A DNA stretch of 64,000 nt from Adiantum capillus-veneris (Eukaryota > Streptophyta > Polypodiopsida > Polypodiales > Pteridaceae). A model generated the notes under the pieces. That model was not told where the DNA came from and did no database searches. It saw nothing but the letters and a program-made list of their open reading frames with translations. Within the stretch, counting starts at the first letter, position 1; each line of letters begins with the position of its first letter. Positions 21,713 to 34,114 of the stretch are shown piece after piece. Location: assembly GCA_014529385.2 (NCBI GenBank), contig CM043942.1:19171991-19235990 (forward strand), in the 5' to 3' direction. The translations under genes and the position numbers were made by a program.

Positions 21713-22059
21713 GTTCCCACAAAGTCTAATGGTTGCTCAAATATTACAAAAGGTATCATTCCGCTTCAAAAAATAATGGTACAATATACTGGGGAAATTT
21801 CTTCTATGTTCCGCTGTCAAATAGAGGACTTGATAAATACTCAAACAATTAATTTAATTAGCTAAATGCTTATTGGACCTCTTTAGAGGCCAAAAAATAG
21901 GCTTTAGGCACCTCATGAGGACAACATGGAGAGGAACTTGACATGTGTCCTTATTGCCTCTTTAGACTTGGCTTGCATTGAGTGAGTCAGTGTGTGTGTG
22001 TGCTTTCTCTCATGCCCCTACTTGTAGGACTCACCCCCCCTTGTGTAGGGATATGATTG

Positions 22060-22200
22060 ATTTTTTGGAACACCTTAAGCTCCTCAAACACCTTAGTCAT
22101 CAAGCAGAACAAGAACCTCAGGAACCTTAGCCATCAAGCACGAGAAGCACCTCAAGCACCTTAGCTAGCAAGCACGACAAGCACCTCAAGCTTGGGACGG
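22060..22200. repeat. Degenerate tandem repeat, CACCTTAGC-type
   Basis: Repeats of about 35-45 bp with the core 'CACCTTAGYYATCAAGCA..AAGCACCTCAAG'. Non-coding, in the flank of the second Gypsy element. The stretch 22210-22670 shows nothing else. Confidence 0.6.
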
Positions 22201-22674
22201 GTTCCCACCTCATGCACAACCCTAGCTTTTCTAAGGTCCTAGGTCTAATGAATTTTAACACTAAACTTTGGAGGTCTTTTATGAAGCTAACCCTAAGGTC
22301 TTTCAAGCTCCATTATCTAGCATCTCTCTTTGACATACCATCGTAGATTTGGACCCATTGACTTTGGTCCCATGTTGAGATAGATCCATAAGCACATGTC
22401 TATATTCTAACTCTTGTTTGCATTTATTATCCCTCATTAAATGATCAGATCAATATAAAAAAATCATTTTGGTTAGTTAGATATTACATCTCTCTTGAGA
22501 TCATAGTTGTCCTCGACTATGAGATAGAGGATATAAAACCTTAGTCATTAGTCTATGTTTCTTTGTGGGTAGAGGATCCCTTTTTACCCTATGAAATCAT
22601 TCCAAGATGGACGACTAATCCATTTGGGACTTGGGAGACTTAGTTGCTGAAGCATGTTTGCTCTTTAGTCCATT

Positions 22675-22902
22675 TCATTCTCCCAAAGTAGAGTGACAAA
22701 TTATACTTGGTGTTTGAGAGACATCGTCATCGGATGTTGGCAATCCATGGCGTTTGAAAATGTGATATATGAAGAGGGTTGCCATTTTGTGTGCCTCAAT
22801 AGTCTTTTTAACATGAATAAAGTGTGCTTGCTTGCTAGACCTATCAACTATTGTCCATATTTGCATATGGGATATGGAAGATCCATGGATATACTCTCCC
22901 AT
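22675..22902 (-). pseudogene. int: Integrase core fragment
   Basis: A 76-residue frame with 'IWTIVDRSSKQAHFIHVK', the conserved segment around the first catalytic Asp ('VDRLSKxAHFIP' in the family), then 'FKRHGLPTSDDD', a shortened version of the segment before the second Asp. The rest of the core is lost or frameshifted. 22903-23297 holds further decayed sequence between RNase H and integrase. Confidence 0.75.
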
Positions 22903-23297
22903 GGAGAATTAGGGATGGGAAATGACTGGAGTAATCTAGGTTGCTTCCCTCTATCATACTTGGTCTTTTGGCATACCAACATTTTGAAACATACTCTTGT
23001 ATGGCCACTTTCATGGTAGGCCAATAGTAGTACGTTTCTACTCCTTAAAGAGTAGTTTGAATCCCTTGATGCCTTGCATAGGGAGGAGCATGGGATTCAT
23101 ACATGACTTTCTCATATCAGGAGTGAGTAACACATAGCCTGTTGCCATGGAGAAGATAACCATCCTGCAAGGTGCATGGTTCTTATTTCTTCCCTAAAGC
23201 AAGGGCTGTCTTTAAAACCAGGGTCAATAGTGTACTAATCTTTCATGGAAGATAGATCATTGTGAGTTGCGATAGACACTGCATTTACGCTCGGTCA

Positions 23298-23885
23298 TCA
23301 CGATAGTGCATCGGCCACTTGATTATGCTTACCAACAATGTGGGCAATATAAAAATTAAATTGCAAAAGAAACTTTTCCCACCTCATTTGTTTTTTGGAG
23401 AGCTTGGTTTGTGTCATGAAGTACTTGAGACTTTGGTGGTATGTTTGCAAAATAAATGGAGTCTCCAATAGATAGTGCTTCCATGTGTCTAGGGCATGTA
23501 GAATAGCTAAAAGCTCTTTTTCATATATGCCCAAGACTCGTTCATCGGTATTGAGCCTTTGGCTCTCATATGCTATGGCATGCCCTTCTTGAAGAAAAAA
23601 TGCTCCAAGGCAATCACCACAAGAATCACATTGGATCTCAAATGGCTTTGAGAGATCCGGAAGCATAAGCACTAGTTGGGAGGTAAGCTTCTCTTTGAGC
23701 TTGTCAAAATAATTTTTCTCTTTAACAGTCCATGAGTACTTAACATTCTCCTTCGTTAAGTCATGTAATGGTCTTGCTATTTGAGAGAATTTTTCTATGA
23801 AGTGTCTATAGTGTGCACACATATCAATAAAGCTTTGTAGCTCATGTAGATTACTTGGATTAGGCCATGCTTTTATTACCTCCAA
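23298..23885 (-). pseudogene. RT C-terminus and RNase H
   Basis: This 195-residue frame includes 'MCAHYRHFIEKFSQIARPL' (RT connection), 'FEIQCDSCGDCLGAFFLQ' (first RNase H Asp), 'RVLGIYEKELLAILHALDTWKHYL' (catalytic Glu) and 'KHNQVADALS' (last Asp). All four acidic positions are recognisable, so this domain is well preserved compared with the rest of the element. Confidence 0.92.
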
Positions 23886-24479
23886 CTTTTATGGATCCAT
23901 ACGAACACCATCTTGAGAGATAATATGACCTGAGTATTGAATCTCTTGAAGGAAAAATTCACTCTTCTTTTGATTGATAAAAAGCTTGTTCTTCCTCAAA
24001 GCTTGAAAAATTACCTAAAGAAGTTGCTTGTGCTCCTCTAAGGACTTGGAGTAGATGATGATATCATCAAAGAACACTATAGTAAACTTGTGGTGGGATC
24101 TAAAAATTTTCTCCATTAAAAAATCAAACGTGGCTGGAGCCTTTGTCAAACCAAAAGGCATGACGAGATATTTGTAAAGACCAAACGTTGTACGGCACGC
24201 GGTCTATAGGATATCTTCATTCACTATCCTTATTTGATGCTAGCCACTTTTAAGTTCAATCTTACTAAAGTAGGTTGAACCTTGTAGCTTAATCAATAAA
24301 TATTCTACCCACCACTGCACGAGAAATCTATTTTTGATAGTGATACGATTTAGTGCTTGATAGTCCACACACATGTGGTATGTTCCATCTTTCTTTTTCA
24401 CTAAAAGGACTCGAGAACAAAAGGGAGACGATCTAGATCTCACCATCCCCTTGTTTACCAACTCATGAACTTGCCTCAT
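23886..24479 (-). pseudogene. Reverse transcriptase, broken
   Basis: 24479-24240 encodes the RT N-terminal part: 'HELVNKGMVRSRSSPFCS', 'LLVKKKDGTYHMCVDYQALN' and 'TYFSKIELKSG' (Glu where the catalytic Asp of 'KIDLKSG' is normal). After a break the FFDD catalytic box is read on the minus strand near 24055 ('[10 protein letters not shown]'). Several stops separate the pieces. The D-to-E change and the stops make it inactive. Confidence 0.88.
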
Positions 24480-24698
24480 AATCTCCTCTTGTCGATCTTG
24501 AGAAACTTGATAAGAGGGTTTATTAGGTGGTGGGTGAGCTCTCGGGTAGAAGCTCTATCATATGGTTATCATTCCCTCATTTTGGAGGTAGCTCCATAGG
24601 GATTTCATCGGATAAATACATTTTGGAATCCATTTAGAAAATTATCCAAGCCTAATTCTTCTTGATTCCTACCACTTTGTTTTGTTAAAACATTACCA

Positions 24699-25145
24699 TC
24701 ATTTAGAGACTCTTTGACAAAAATCATGTACAAGGAAACTGAGTTTTTCATTGACTGCAGGTGAATTTACAATTGGTATGGTACATCCGGACTCATTAGA
24801 ATCTATATACATGATCTTTTCCCTGTAGGTAAAGTAGATTTTCCTTTTAGGGAACTTCATGCTGGCAACCATGCGGTTGAGCCATGGTGCCCCTAGGATA
24901 ACATCCTCATGTTGGAGAGGAGAGAGGAAAATTTCTTCTTTGTTGATGTAGCTTTGGACATGAAGCCTCAAATTCCCAATCAAGGGAGTAACGGAGGCTT
25001 GCTTTCTCTTGAAATCGTCATCGGCAGCAGTTACAGTATCTCCCATATTGAAAGCTTGTATGCCCAGCTTTGTGGCCAACTCTCTTGATATGAAGTTGTG
25101 AGTAGCACCAGGATCAAATAGGATGAAGAAATCATGCTCCCTCAC
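24699..25145 (-). pseudogene. Retropepsin (RVP_2-type)
   Basis: This 148-residue frame has 'FFILFDPGATHNFISRELA' with the active-site Asp, where the usual triad D-S/T-G reads D-P-G, and 'HEDVILGAPWLNRMVASMKF', the conserved second half. It lies between the zinc knuckle and RT, as in plant chromovirus-like elements. Confidence 0.88.
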
Positions 25146-25244
25146 CTTTCCTCAAGCATATAAAAGGGATGATCCTTTGCAAAGAGCATCCTCTTTTGGA
25201 GCTTCGACCGTGGAAGCTCTAGGAGTCTCATTGCGGGCATTTCT

Positions 25245-25560
25245 TTAGGGGCAAGAACAAAAGCCATGTCCTTGCTCTGCACAATTAAAGCATTTGTGAT
25301 CTTTGTGAAAAGCCTCTAGATCTTCAGGAGAGAGTTTGTTTTTACCTTTGTAAACGCCTTCTCCTTGGTCTTGCTGATATTGTTGTTGTTGTTGTTGGAA
25401 TTGCCTTGGGAAGAACTTTGAGCATTGTTCTTCCCGTTTGTATCATTTCAACCTTTGTTTTCCATGGGCTTGGAATTCCTTATAGCCCCTTGTTGGAAAT
25501 TGATATGAGATGTAACCATAGTATTCTCTCTCTCCACAATGTAGTGTACACATAACACTT
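25245..25560 (-). pseudogene. gag: Gag tail with CCHC zinc knuckle
   Basis: Read on the minus strand near 25270-25295 is 'CFNCAEQGHGFCSC', a complete C-x2-C-x4-H-x4-C knuckle. To its right is a CAA/CAG-rich stretch (Gln-rich on the minus strand, GTT repeats on plus near 25380), usual before the knuckle. Upstream capsid sequence was not recognised. Confidence 0.7.
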
Positions 25561-26915
25561 TCATTCATATCACCCATTCAGAGGTAGCACTAATTTCTAG
25601 GTGCCTTTGGATGTAGTCCAGCTCATGGTTTAAACTTCATGCTGGGTCAGGCGTTGCAAACTCCTCCCCTATGCAAATGCTTCCGCAACAATGATGTAGA
25701 TTGAAAATTGTATAAACATGTAAACTATGTGCATAGACCCCTAGGAAGAGGTATCTCTCATTTTCACAGCACGATATCCTTCCAAATTAAAGATTTAAAA
25801 AAGAAAAACAAGAAACAACTGAAATTTTCTAGTCGTGTTTCCCATTTGTGGCTAGTTGTCTCAAAATTTGAAAGCACCTAATTTGTTAAGAGTGAATTTT
25901 AATCTAATTTTGTTTTCCTTGCTTGTATTTATCTCTTAGCCATGGATTTTGATAGATTGGGGAGCCGATGTATGTACCACTTAATCCCTCTTGGCTTGGT
26001 TCATGTCAGCACCTAGTGATAGACTATTCAGAAAGTAGACCATTGAACATACCACTCATCTTTCAATTCTTCTTAGAGATGAGCCATATAAGTAGACAAG
26101 AAAGCTTCCTTGTTCATTCTTGAAGATGCATAATTAGATAGCTCATTATTGGCTTGTCGGCTTGTCCATTTGTGATTTGTGGTCTACCATTGGTTTGATT
26201 TCTCCGACAATCCCTTTGCCAATGTCCAAGAAGTCCACAACAAAACATTTACTACCTGTTTGATACCAAATTAGAGTAGGTGGGAGTACTGAAGTATGTA
26301 ATAATATTGAAAATCATCCCAAATCATTTGGGCTCATGTGAGTGGCTATATAGTTTCATGACAAATCATCTCAATAGGAGTTCCTTTCCATGTAAGTACA
26401 ATCCATGACGATAGAGATAATTGATTTTACAACTTATAACACAATGTGGGTAAGAAAAAGAGACCTCTTTAAAAGTGGCTAAAAATGTCATGAGATTTTT
26501 CATGTAGCTATATATGACAATTGGTCATACAAAAAACTAACCCAGGTGTCAACTGTTGTAGACAATAATCCACACATTTCCATTCATAAACAAGAAAGGG
26601 TCGAGATAGAGAGAAAGCACAATGAATTGGTACATATATCTAGCAAAGACCTAAAAACATGATAGCCCATGGTTGTCTCCCCCATTATGTATGTGTGTGC
26701 GTGTGTATGGTTACACAATCAATGAACACCTCCTTAAAAGGTTGAGAAGAAAAATCTCTAAAATGCAATATCAAAAAAAAGTAATAATGACTTCAATAGT
26801 GTATGATGAAACATTAAAAATAATTACAAAGATATCAATGTAAAAATTTATTTCCATTACACAAGAGTGATGGTCATTAACGCCAAGGTCTAGTACTTGG
26901 GTTCATGAGTTTCTA
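25561..26915. other. Non-coding, nothing recognised
   Basis: AT-rich sequence with short frames. No domains, LTR ends or RNA genes seen. It may contain the remains of the second Gypsy element's 5' region and LTR. Confidence 0.4.
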
Positions 26916-26919
26916 AACA

Positions 26920-27905
26920 TTGTTGTGCGCATTTTGAACACCTTGTTTTTTATGCATTTTTATATATGAACATGATGCCATATGTCAAATGGCTGTGTGG
27001 AATTTCTTTTTGTGGTATTTATAGCTTTCTTTAGCAAGCACATATACATGCAGTGCAAGTCGCTAGTGTTGCACCAGCTGTCGAGTAGTTGCCTTGGCTA
27101 TCCATAAGTGAGTTTTTGAAGTGTCACTTGTATATAACTAAAAATCAAGTAAAAACTAAAAGAATTTCATCCAAATATAGGAAATTTTTAGGTTTTTTCT
27201 TGTTGTGCCTTCTGCATGCTCTTTCATGCAGTTTTTTGCCCTCAACTAGCCTTGCATATGGGCCATGGCAGCTTACTATTTGCGCCTCTTTTGCACATAA
27301 AGGTGGGTTGATTCTACCTTGCTCGATCTCTCTATGTGGTATCTATTGACAGTAAAGAGGATTTGGATTCTACATATGGTTTATGCTTTGGTAATGGGAA
27401 TGAGATACTTGATATGGCTGATGTTTCTTCATCTGTTTTGTGCTTATGTTATATAGACTTTTGACCCAGGTGGACATAATTTCTATGCTACTATTGATTA
27501 TGAATGCTCGAGCAGATTGGGGGTTGGCAAACTATGTTGCACGCATTATGGACACCCCGCTTTTTGTGAATTTTTACATATGGACATGACACCGTATGTC
27601 AAAAGGGTGTGTGGAATTTCTTTTTGTGGGATTTTTAGCTTTCTTTAGCAAGCACATGCACATGCAATGCAAGTCCTTGCGGTATCACCAACAACTATAG
27701 GGTTGCCTTAGGTGCTTGCAAGTGAGTTTTTTGAAGTGTCACTTGTATATAACTAAAAATCATGTGAAAACTAAAAAATGTTCAACAAATCTTCAAAAAA
27801 AATCAGGTTTTTTCTCGTCATGCCTTCTTCATGCTCTTTCATCCCTCCACCAGCCTTGCCTACATTGTCTAGTCAGGCCATGGTAGCTTGCTATGTGCGC
27901 TAATT
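26920..27905. repeat. Diverged direct duplication (two units of about 400 bp)
   Basis: 26920-27310 and 27525-27900 share long blocks such as GTGTGGAATTTCTTTTTGTG, 'AGCTTTCTTTAGCAAGCACAT', 'AAGTGTCACTTGTATATAAC' and 'TTTCATGC...CTTGC'. The units are separated by about 200 bp of unrelated sequence. No coding signal. It may be two related insertions, or an old tandem duplication. Confidence 0.75.
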
Positions 27906-29990
27906 TTGCACATAGAGTTGCATAGATTTGAAATTTGTGGTCTTCAAAAAATAAAAATAAAAAAAAATCAAAGAATTTTTTAGGTTTGAAAGCATCCCTT
28001 TTGGAGTTTTGGTAAATAGGAGATACAATCTATTTCCTGCAAGGTATAGGATATGGTAGCCCAAAAGCAGTTTGGTGTATGGTAGGTTGTGGAAGCTCCC
28101 TTGTTTGGTGATGTGTCTGCACTTCAAAATTGTGGTTTTGAAGAGTTATTTGGTGAAGGGGGAAGCTCGAAACCTCAATTTCATTGGTTGGCATATGTTG
28201 TTAACCCATGCGAGGACAGGTGCTTCCTAGTTTCCATGGTGGTCTTTTGGGTGGGTGGGTGCTTGTAAACTACCCAGGGATCACTTGTCTTTGAGTTGTG
28301 GTTTTGTTGAGGTTATTTCAATTCCATTTTTGGTGCTGATATTGTTTCTTGAGTGCTATTGGGAGACATTAATATAGAGGTGCCCCTTGCTCTTGTTTTC
28401 CCAACAACGTGAATGGCCTCAAGCATGACGAGAGCACTAACAAACAATTTCCCAAAGTTCTAGGCACTATGGGAAGCTCACTATTGAGAATCATGATGAA
28501 AAATGTATCCATGGGCAGGTGGCCAAAGCATAGGAAAATATAGACACTATCAACATGGTTGAGATTAGGTGCAAAGAAAATTGGCACCTATGTGGTGTTG
28601 AAACAATGGTAGGAGGCGAGTGTGGAAAGGCTAGAAGAGGAGAGGTGGTTGACGTCTGCGGTGATTGTTCTCCTGTCAACATGGGTTGTAGTGTGTGGTG
28701 AAAATTTTCACAAGAGAGAGAAGAAGAGAATTGTAGTTGTATATCTTACACTCCTTCTTGCTTGAGTCTCCTTGCACGGCTGCTATCGGCAAATATTTTC
28801 TTTATGCAAGTGATATTATTATTACAAGCATGGCTCTAAAGAAATGTTGAAAAGAAGAATCATAAAATATCTTCAAAAAGTCTAACATCTCATAGGCTCC
28901 ACGCCTATATCTTCGAGAGGGGGCGGGGGGGAGGTCACTTAATAATTATGTGACTATCACATGAATGCAGCAAAAGGGGTTATTAAATCTTATTTTTCTC
29001 ACCATGCTCACATACAGAAGGGGAAAAAAATTACAAACTAAATAGGAAAATTATGTGTTTTATTTGTCAAAATTTTACGAATAAGGAGTTCTAAAAATAT
29101 TCCTTGAACGCACGAGATATACACAATTTATACATAGTGACCCCCCCAAGGCCTATATTGCTTCCTTTTGATAACAAATGAACATGGTTGATATAGCAAC
29201 TGTCATGGATTTGAGAGAATATGTGAAAAATAGAAGACACTGAGGGCCAGAGGTTTGGATTTGCAACCTTGATAAGCATGCCTCAAGGTCTCTCCTATAT
29301 ATTTGTGTAGTGCTCAATATCTTGGGCTTCGTAGCTCTATTTGATGAGCCGTCTAGACCTGCTCCTTCAGCACTTCAAGCTCTATATTTATGGACCCAAA
29401 GACTATATTCCACATATCCTTATTTTGCTCTCAAAATTAGCCCCTTTTGGAGTCTTCCTTGGCCTATAACTACATCAGTCATACATCTCCGTTGCTACCT
29501 GTCAGCCCATGATCTTCATAGATGCTCCAGCCCTTTGCCATGTTTCTACTAGTCTGCATATATCTACCCATGCCATCTTCTATGGTTGACACACTTTGGT
29601 TGTACCATCATTTCCTACCCCCTAGTTGAGCATTTATGATCAACCACATAAGAGCTTTATTCCATTTCTAACGGCAAAACCTGGCACACACTATGAGAAA
29701 ACCAAAACCATATATACATAGTTTTATTCTGTCTCTACTAACAAACCTTCAAGTGGGTTGCCCCACCCCCTGCATCATATAGCTTCCACCTGGATCAAAC
29801 ACCTGCCTTTGGTATCTTCCACCCATCTGTAACTGTTCACCTTCTTGCCGTACCGCAGCACCTAGATCACCACGTGTGTAGGTTGGCCATAGCCTACCGG
29901 ACACCAAGCTCCAACACATGTCTGACCCTCCCTCCCAACCAAATAAAGTGGAGGTCTCAACCATAGACCCCTGTACTTGATGAACCAACC
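27906..29990. other. Unassigned sequence
   Basis: Short frames only. There is a G-rich tract near 28918-28932. The minus-strand frame 29988-29749 (79 residues, 'GDLGAAVRQEGEQLQMGGR') continues the direction of the acidic ORF to its right, but I cannot assign it. Confidence 0.35.
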
Positions 29991-29991
29991 C

Positions 29992-30639
29992 TCACATAGA
30001 TATATCTACCATCATATCCATTAGCCCTAGCTTACATACCTTCAACGTAAGCAAAGCCACTATTTGGGATTCTCCTTTATCCACCATTGGACATGCTTGT
30101 TTCATCGGAAGCTCCACCTTCTTTGACAACACAACCTCCTCTTTGGTGCCACACTTGATTTCAGCATCATCAAGCCCTTCCTCGTCAACCGGTCCTTCAA
30201 GGACGATCAGCACCTCTTGCTCTTCAGCTTCAACTGCGTGCTCTTCAAGCACCTCTTCTACCACGGAATCATGCTCCTCCAAGGAAGAGAGAAAATCGTT
30301 CTCTATTGCATCCACCTCGACTTCTTCCATAGGCACGGCTGCTCTATCTTTCCTGGAAAGATTTTGCACTTGTTGCACCACCATGGCACATTCCACCACC
30401 ACTTTCATCAGCACAGCCATTAGCATGGCCCCACACACCACCTTCACTTGTATTCCATCATCTGTAGGCCTGGACTGCTCCACTTGACCTTCATCAAGCA
30501 TTGCGGCTTGCTTTGTTCCCTGCTCTTCTTGCACATGGGCTACTACCATATCATCAAACATATAATAAGGCAACTTTACCTTTATCGGCTCAGGTTCATC
30601 AGACTCCGTCTCCTCGTCATAGGATGTGGACTCATCCAC
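29992..30639 (-). pseudogene. Acidic ORF, unrecognised
   Basis: A 215-residue minus-strand frame, very rich in Glu, Asp and Val ('DEETESDEPEP', 'VEEVLEEHAVEAEEQEV'), with one hydrophobic Met/Val patch in the middle. A further minus-strand frame upstream (31064-30828) has a similar charge pattern but partly overlaps repeat-family X sequence. The plus-strand reading is Ser/Thr-rich and equally low complexity, so the coding strand is not certain. Possibly the linker ORF of a retroelement. Confidence 0.3.
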
Positions 30640-31019
30640 TCTATCCTCCTAGCTTGTCCCCCAACAACTCGAGCTTGTATCCTCATCATCACCGGCGTCA
30701 TATACCGATTTCGTATCTGCATCTTCATCCGCTCGCTGTTCCACAGAAGGTTAACCATCACCACAGCTTTGGTCACTTTCTTCATCAGCTTCTGAACCCT
30801 TGGTATCTACAACCTAATTATATTCTACTACCTTTTCTTGCAAACTTTCCACAAGAACAGGTTTACCTCTTCAATCCGCATCGGAACCTCCACATCTGCT
30901 ACTACTTTTGCCTTTTGGTTCACCTCAGCATGGAGCTTCTCCTCGTTAAAAAGCTCATCCACCCTCGGCACATGCACATCACGAACTGGAAATCTCCAAG
31001 GAACATGCCTCTTGTCTTT

Positions 31020-32935
31020 GTTTTTGCATCCATGTTTGTCTGTTTTAAATGTGATTGGTAGCACAATATTCAGTACATTTTCTTATATTAAACATTAGAT
31101 CCTATATAATTTTTTGTCATAATCCCTTGTCTAGGTTAAATAATCAAGCAGTCTGACTAAGCTAGTTTGACCAAGTTAGGCGTTAGAGATCTTCTCTTAA
31201 TACCATGGGGAATGCCTTCCTAATCATCATGGTTACTTTTGGTTCTTAATCTGATTTAGGTAGCATTGTGTACATGAACTAGGGATTTCTAGTGGGCTTA
31301 GTCCCTATTGAACTTTAGCTTAAGTATTATAAAGGGAGTTTAGTAGTGTGATGAGCCTGGGGAGGGTAGCAATGTTATATGACCCCCCAAATTTACAAAA
31401 TTAAAATGCCAAAAAAGAACAAACAAAACAATCAAAGTGCCACAATGTAAAATTTTAAGCTGGATAGAAATCCCAGCTTGATTTGGTACTTCACTCACAT
31501 GTATTGCCTATGGTACTAGAGACCTAAAGGTTCCCAGTGTGGGCGCTTTTCCTTGAAAAGCAAAAAACCCAAGGCATACAAAATAAGCACACATATCAAA
31601 ATTGAATCAATGTGAAAAGACTTTTGGGGGTCAAAGAAAAGGAAATAAGTCAGGCAATGATTTCATGAGTAATTCCTTTTATCATAGCTTAACTACAAGA
31701 TCTTCTAGGTATAGCCGCTAGTCAGCCCTCAAACATGAAATACATTGCTCTCCTGATTAAACAACTTAATTGACCAGAGAAAATTGATAAGCTTGTCCAT
31801 GTTATTAATAGTTGACCTCTAGTGCCTCTCAACCGTTAAATTAGCGACCCTAGACTTGTTTATTTTTTTACCTTTACAACTGCTTATGCATTTGATTATA
31901 TTACAGTTTAATGTTTTAGTGGTAACAAATTGTTTAATATTCTGTTACCAATCAATTTGTGTGCCTACAGTTGCATATGATTTTTAAATGTATATGAGAA
32001 TGCAATTACTGTTCCAATTTGGTTGATTTTGTAGTGATGAAGAAGGCTAAGGATATTCAATCTTGAATGCTCTTCCACCTCGACAAACGGGTTTCATCTC
32101 AATAGCTTTTGAGGACGGAATCTACATCTGGAAGGGGGGCATGTTAACCGACAATAGAGACCCTTTTTGGTAATGTCATTACAAGCGATAGTGGAGTCAG
32201 CACCGAGCAAATATGAGGTTTGGTGATTGCCCAATGCTCCCCATCGCTTGGTGCTAACCTTGGTGTTGAAGTCATTACAAGTGACAGTGGAGTCAGCACG
32301 AAGCAAATAGGAGGCTTGATGACTGCACAACGCTCCCCATCGCTTGGTGCTGACCTTGGCAAATGGGTGTCGGCCCAGCTAACATCCACTGATATCACAT
32401 TGTTTTGAGTCAGGGACTGGGCTAGCCAGTCCTAGCTATAGGTTCTTGGGCGATCATCGATAAGAGGCGCACCACATATCTCATTTGATACTATTCTTAC
32501 TTTGATTGGCCACTGTGGGCACCCATGTGTGAATGGTTTAAACTCCTATTAAAGGTCTATTTTGACCTAGAGTCATTATTCTTTGAGGTGTAATCTAAGA
32601 AGTGCTCTTTTTCCATCTATGTCTCCTTCTCCTTCGTGTGCTCACGTGTGTTTGTGTGTGTGTGTATGCTTGAGAGAGAGAGAGAGAGGGAGAGAGAGAG
32701 AGAGAGAGAGTGTAATCGAGCATTCTGACGGCGAGGCGGTTGACCGTGGCATTGGTGGCAGCTCCTTCATCTTTGCAGCACACGATCCTTCATGATGGAA
32801 GCATTGAGCGGTGAGTGGAACACCATTGTTTCTTTGAGCTTGGTAGGACAATCTAGTTGTCTGCTTACAGCCTTTCAAGGCTCGCACACAGTGCATAGGC
32901 AAGTTCCTAGCCTTCAACACCTATGACAAAGTGTA
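31020..32935 (+). repeat. Third, diverged member of repeat family X
   Basis: Collinear with 13670-15410 and its copy B at clearly lower identity, with small indels. The polypurine tract plus LTR start recur (GGAAGGGGGGCA then TGTTAACC at 32142), as do the downstream TATA-like ATTAAAGG and GA microsatellite (about 32668-32710). The LTR U3 differs and contains a tandem repeat. This shows A and B belong to a dispersed family. Confidence 0.8.
32170..32362. repeat. Tandem repeat of about 100 bp in LTR U3
   Basis: Two units share GTCATTACAAG, 'GTGGAGTCAGCAC', 'GCAAATA', 'GCTCCCCATCGCTTGGTGCT' and 'GACCTTGG'. The unit is absent from copies A and B. Tandem repeats in U3 often act as enhancers. That role here is inference. 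Confidence 0.8.
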
Positions 32936-34114
32936 CAATACTACTCTACTAGTGTCTAAACTTCGTACTAATAAAGGTTTTAATTGCAGTTGGCAAATGC
33001 TTCTTGCACAGAGATATGTTTAGGTTTTATGGGTTCTACATACCAAGTTTTACAAGATGGGCAAAATTTCTTTCTAGCCATCCTATAAATTCTAGGACTG
33101 ACAGTTTCTTTGGTTTCATGTGTGATAGAAAGATAAGCTCTCACTCATTAGAGTTTCCTGAATGAGAAGGTCTTACCTCTTGACTATGTCAAGGGTAGTG
33201 TCTATTCTCTTACAAAGGTCAAAAATTAAAAGAACTTCTTTGTTTTGTTTTACAAAGTTGAGTAATCCCTCTATAGATTTTTATTTTTATGATGATTATA
33301 ATGCAAGACACTAATAAAATCTACAATTTTTGGTTGTGTGTTATGATGAATCCCTCTGGGATAGAACTCTTGAATAACCTTACAACCTTTTTAAACCAAA
33401 AAAATAAACACTCTGAGCTACGAGGTTGCAAGGGCCGATGTCAACCATCGCTTGCAAGTGAAGGCCAAGAGCTTTGAGGTGATGAATGAGGAGTTTGTGT
33501 GGGCTCGTCATGACCTAGATAACAAATCAATATTATTATATTTTCTAAGGAGACTATTACCGTTGACAAAAAACAAAGGTAGCGTTTGACAAAAAGGGGA
33601 GGCAACTTTTGAACCTTCTGAAAATTGTTTGTGTGTGAGTTGATGATAAAGTCCTAATTGAGCATCAATATGGTTGGAGATGATTAATAGGCATCCTATG
33701 TAGAGATTCAAGAAGATTCTAGCATCGTTGTTCGTACTAATTGAGAGCTATGATGCATTATTTACAAAGTAAATTGTGCATGAGAGCTCATAAGGGCACA
33801 AATTGAAGATCAGACAGCTTAGATAACTAGCATTGGTTGCTTAATAAAAATCACCATTAGTAGTGTTGCAGAGCTCAATGAAGTAGTTAAGAGATTATAA
33901 GATTTTTGCTTTACTTAAAGCTTAATCTAGTGCTCGTCCATGCTATAGTTGAACACCAAAGAATTTGAATTCCAAAATCAAGGCTGGTAGTTCTTTAATT
34001 TGAAGAATCTATAGAGTCTTAATTACTTCCCTTCATTTCTTCTTTGCAAGCTTTGAAGAGTTGTCATTAAGAAAGACTCAAAAGCACTCCACCAATTTGT
34101 AGGTCATTAACCTA
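32936..34114. other. Unassigned, probable interior of a Met-primed element
   Basis: No long frames or domains. It lies on the interior side of the primer-binding site at 34115-34126, so it may be leader or body of a non-coding LTR element. A Met-rich decayed frame near 33290-33480 has no recognisable domain. Confidence 0.35.

Larger units (their letters stand above)
20856..21900 (-). repeat. LTR with degenerate tRNA-Asp primer site
   Basis: The minus strand has TGACGCCGTTGTCACGGAA at 20856-20874, a degraded tRNA-Asp primer site, next to LTR start TGTTGACGGGTAC (20876), which resembles the LTR at 11988. Rightwards it shares the 'AAGCTCGTAG' segment and a CT tract with that LTR. The right end is uncertain, somewhere between 21720 and 22033. 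Confidence 0.55.
22675..25560 (-). mobile_element. Second decayed Ty3/Gypsy element, minus strand
   Basis: The order on the minus strand is zinc knuckle (25.26 kb), protease, RT, RNase H, integrase core, all in separate frames. The retropepsin is of the RVP_2 type and RT carries FFDD, as in chromovirus-like elements. Integrase breaks off at 22675. LTRs were not identified. It is a different lineage from the element at 3.5-10.6 kb. Confidence 0.85.

Noticed and set aside
22034-22045. Polypurine tract on the minus strand (ACAAGGGGGGG) as the outer border of the 20.9 kb LTR
   Set aside because: The LTR end it would imply (TGAGTCC) does not mirror TGTTG at the other end, and a 5' LTR should not have a polypurine tract outside it.
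30143-31098. Plus-strand Ser/Thr- and His-rich open frames
   Set aside because: Mirror readings of the acidic minus-strand ORF and its flank, of low complexity and without domains. The minus strand reads more protein-like, but even that is weak.
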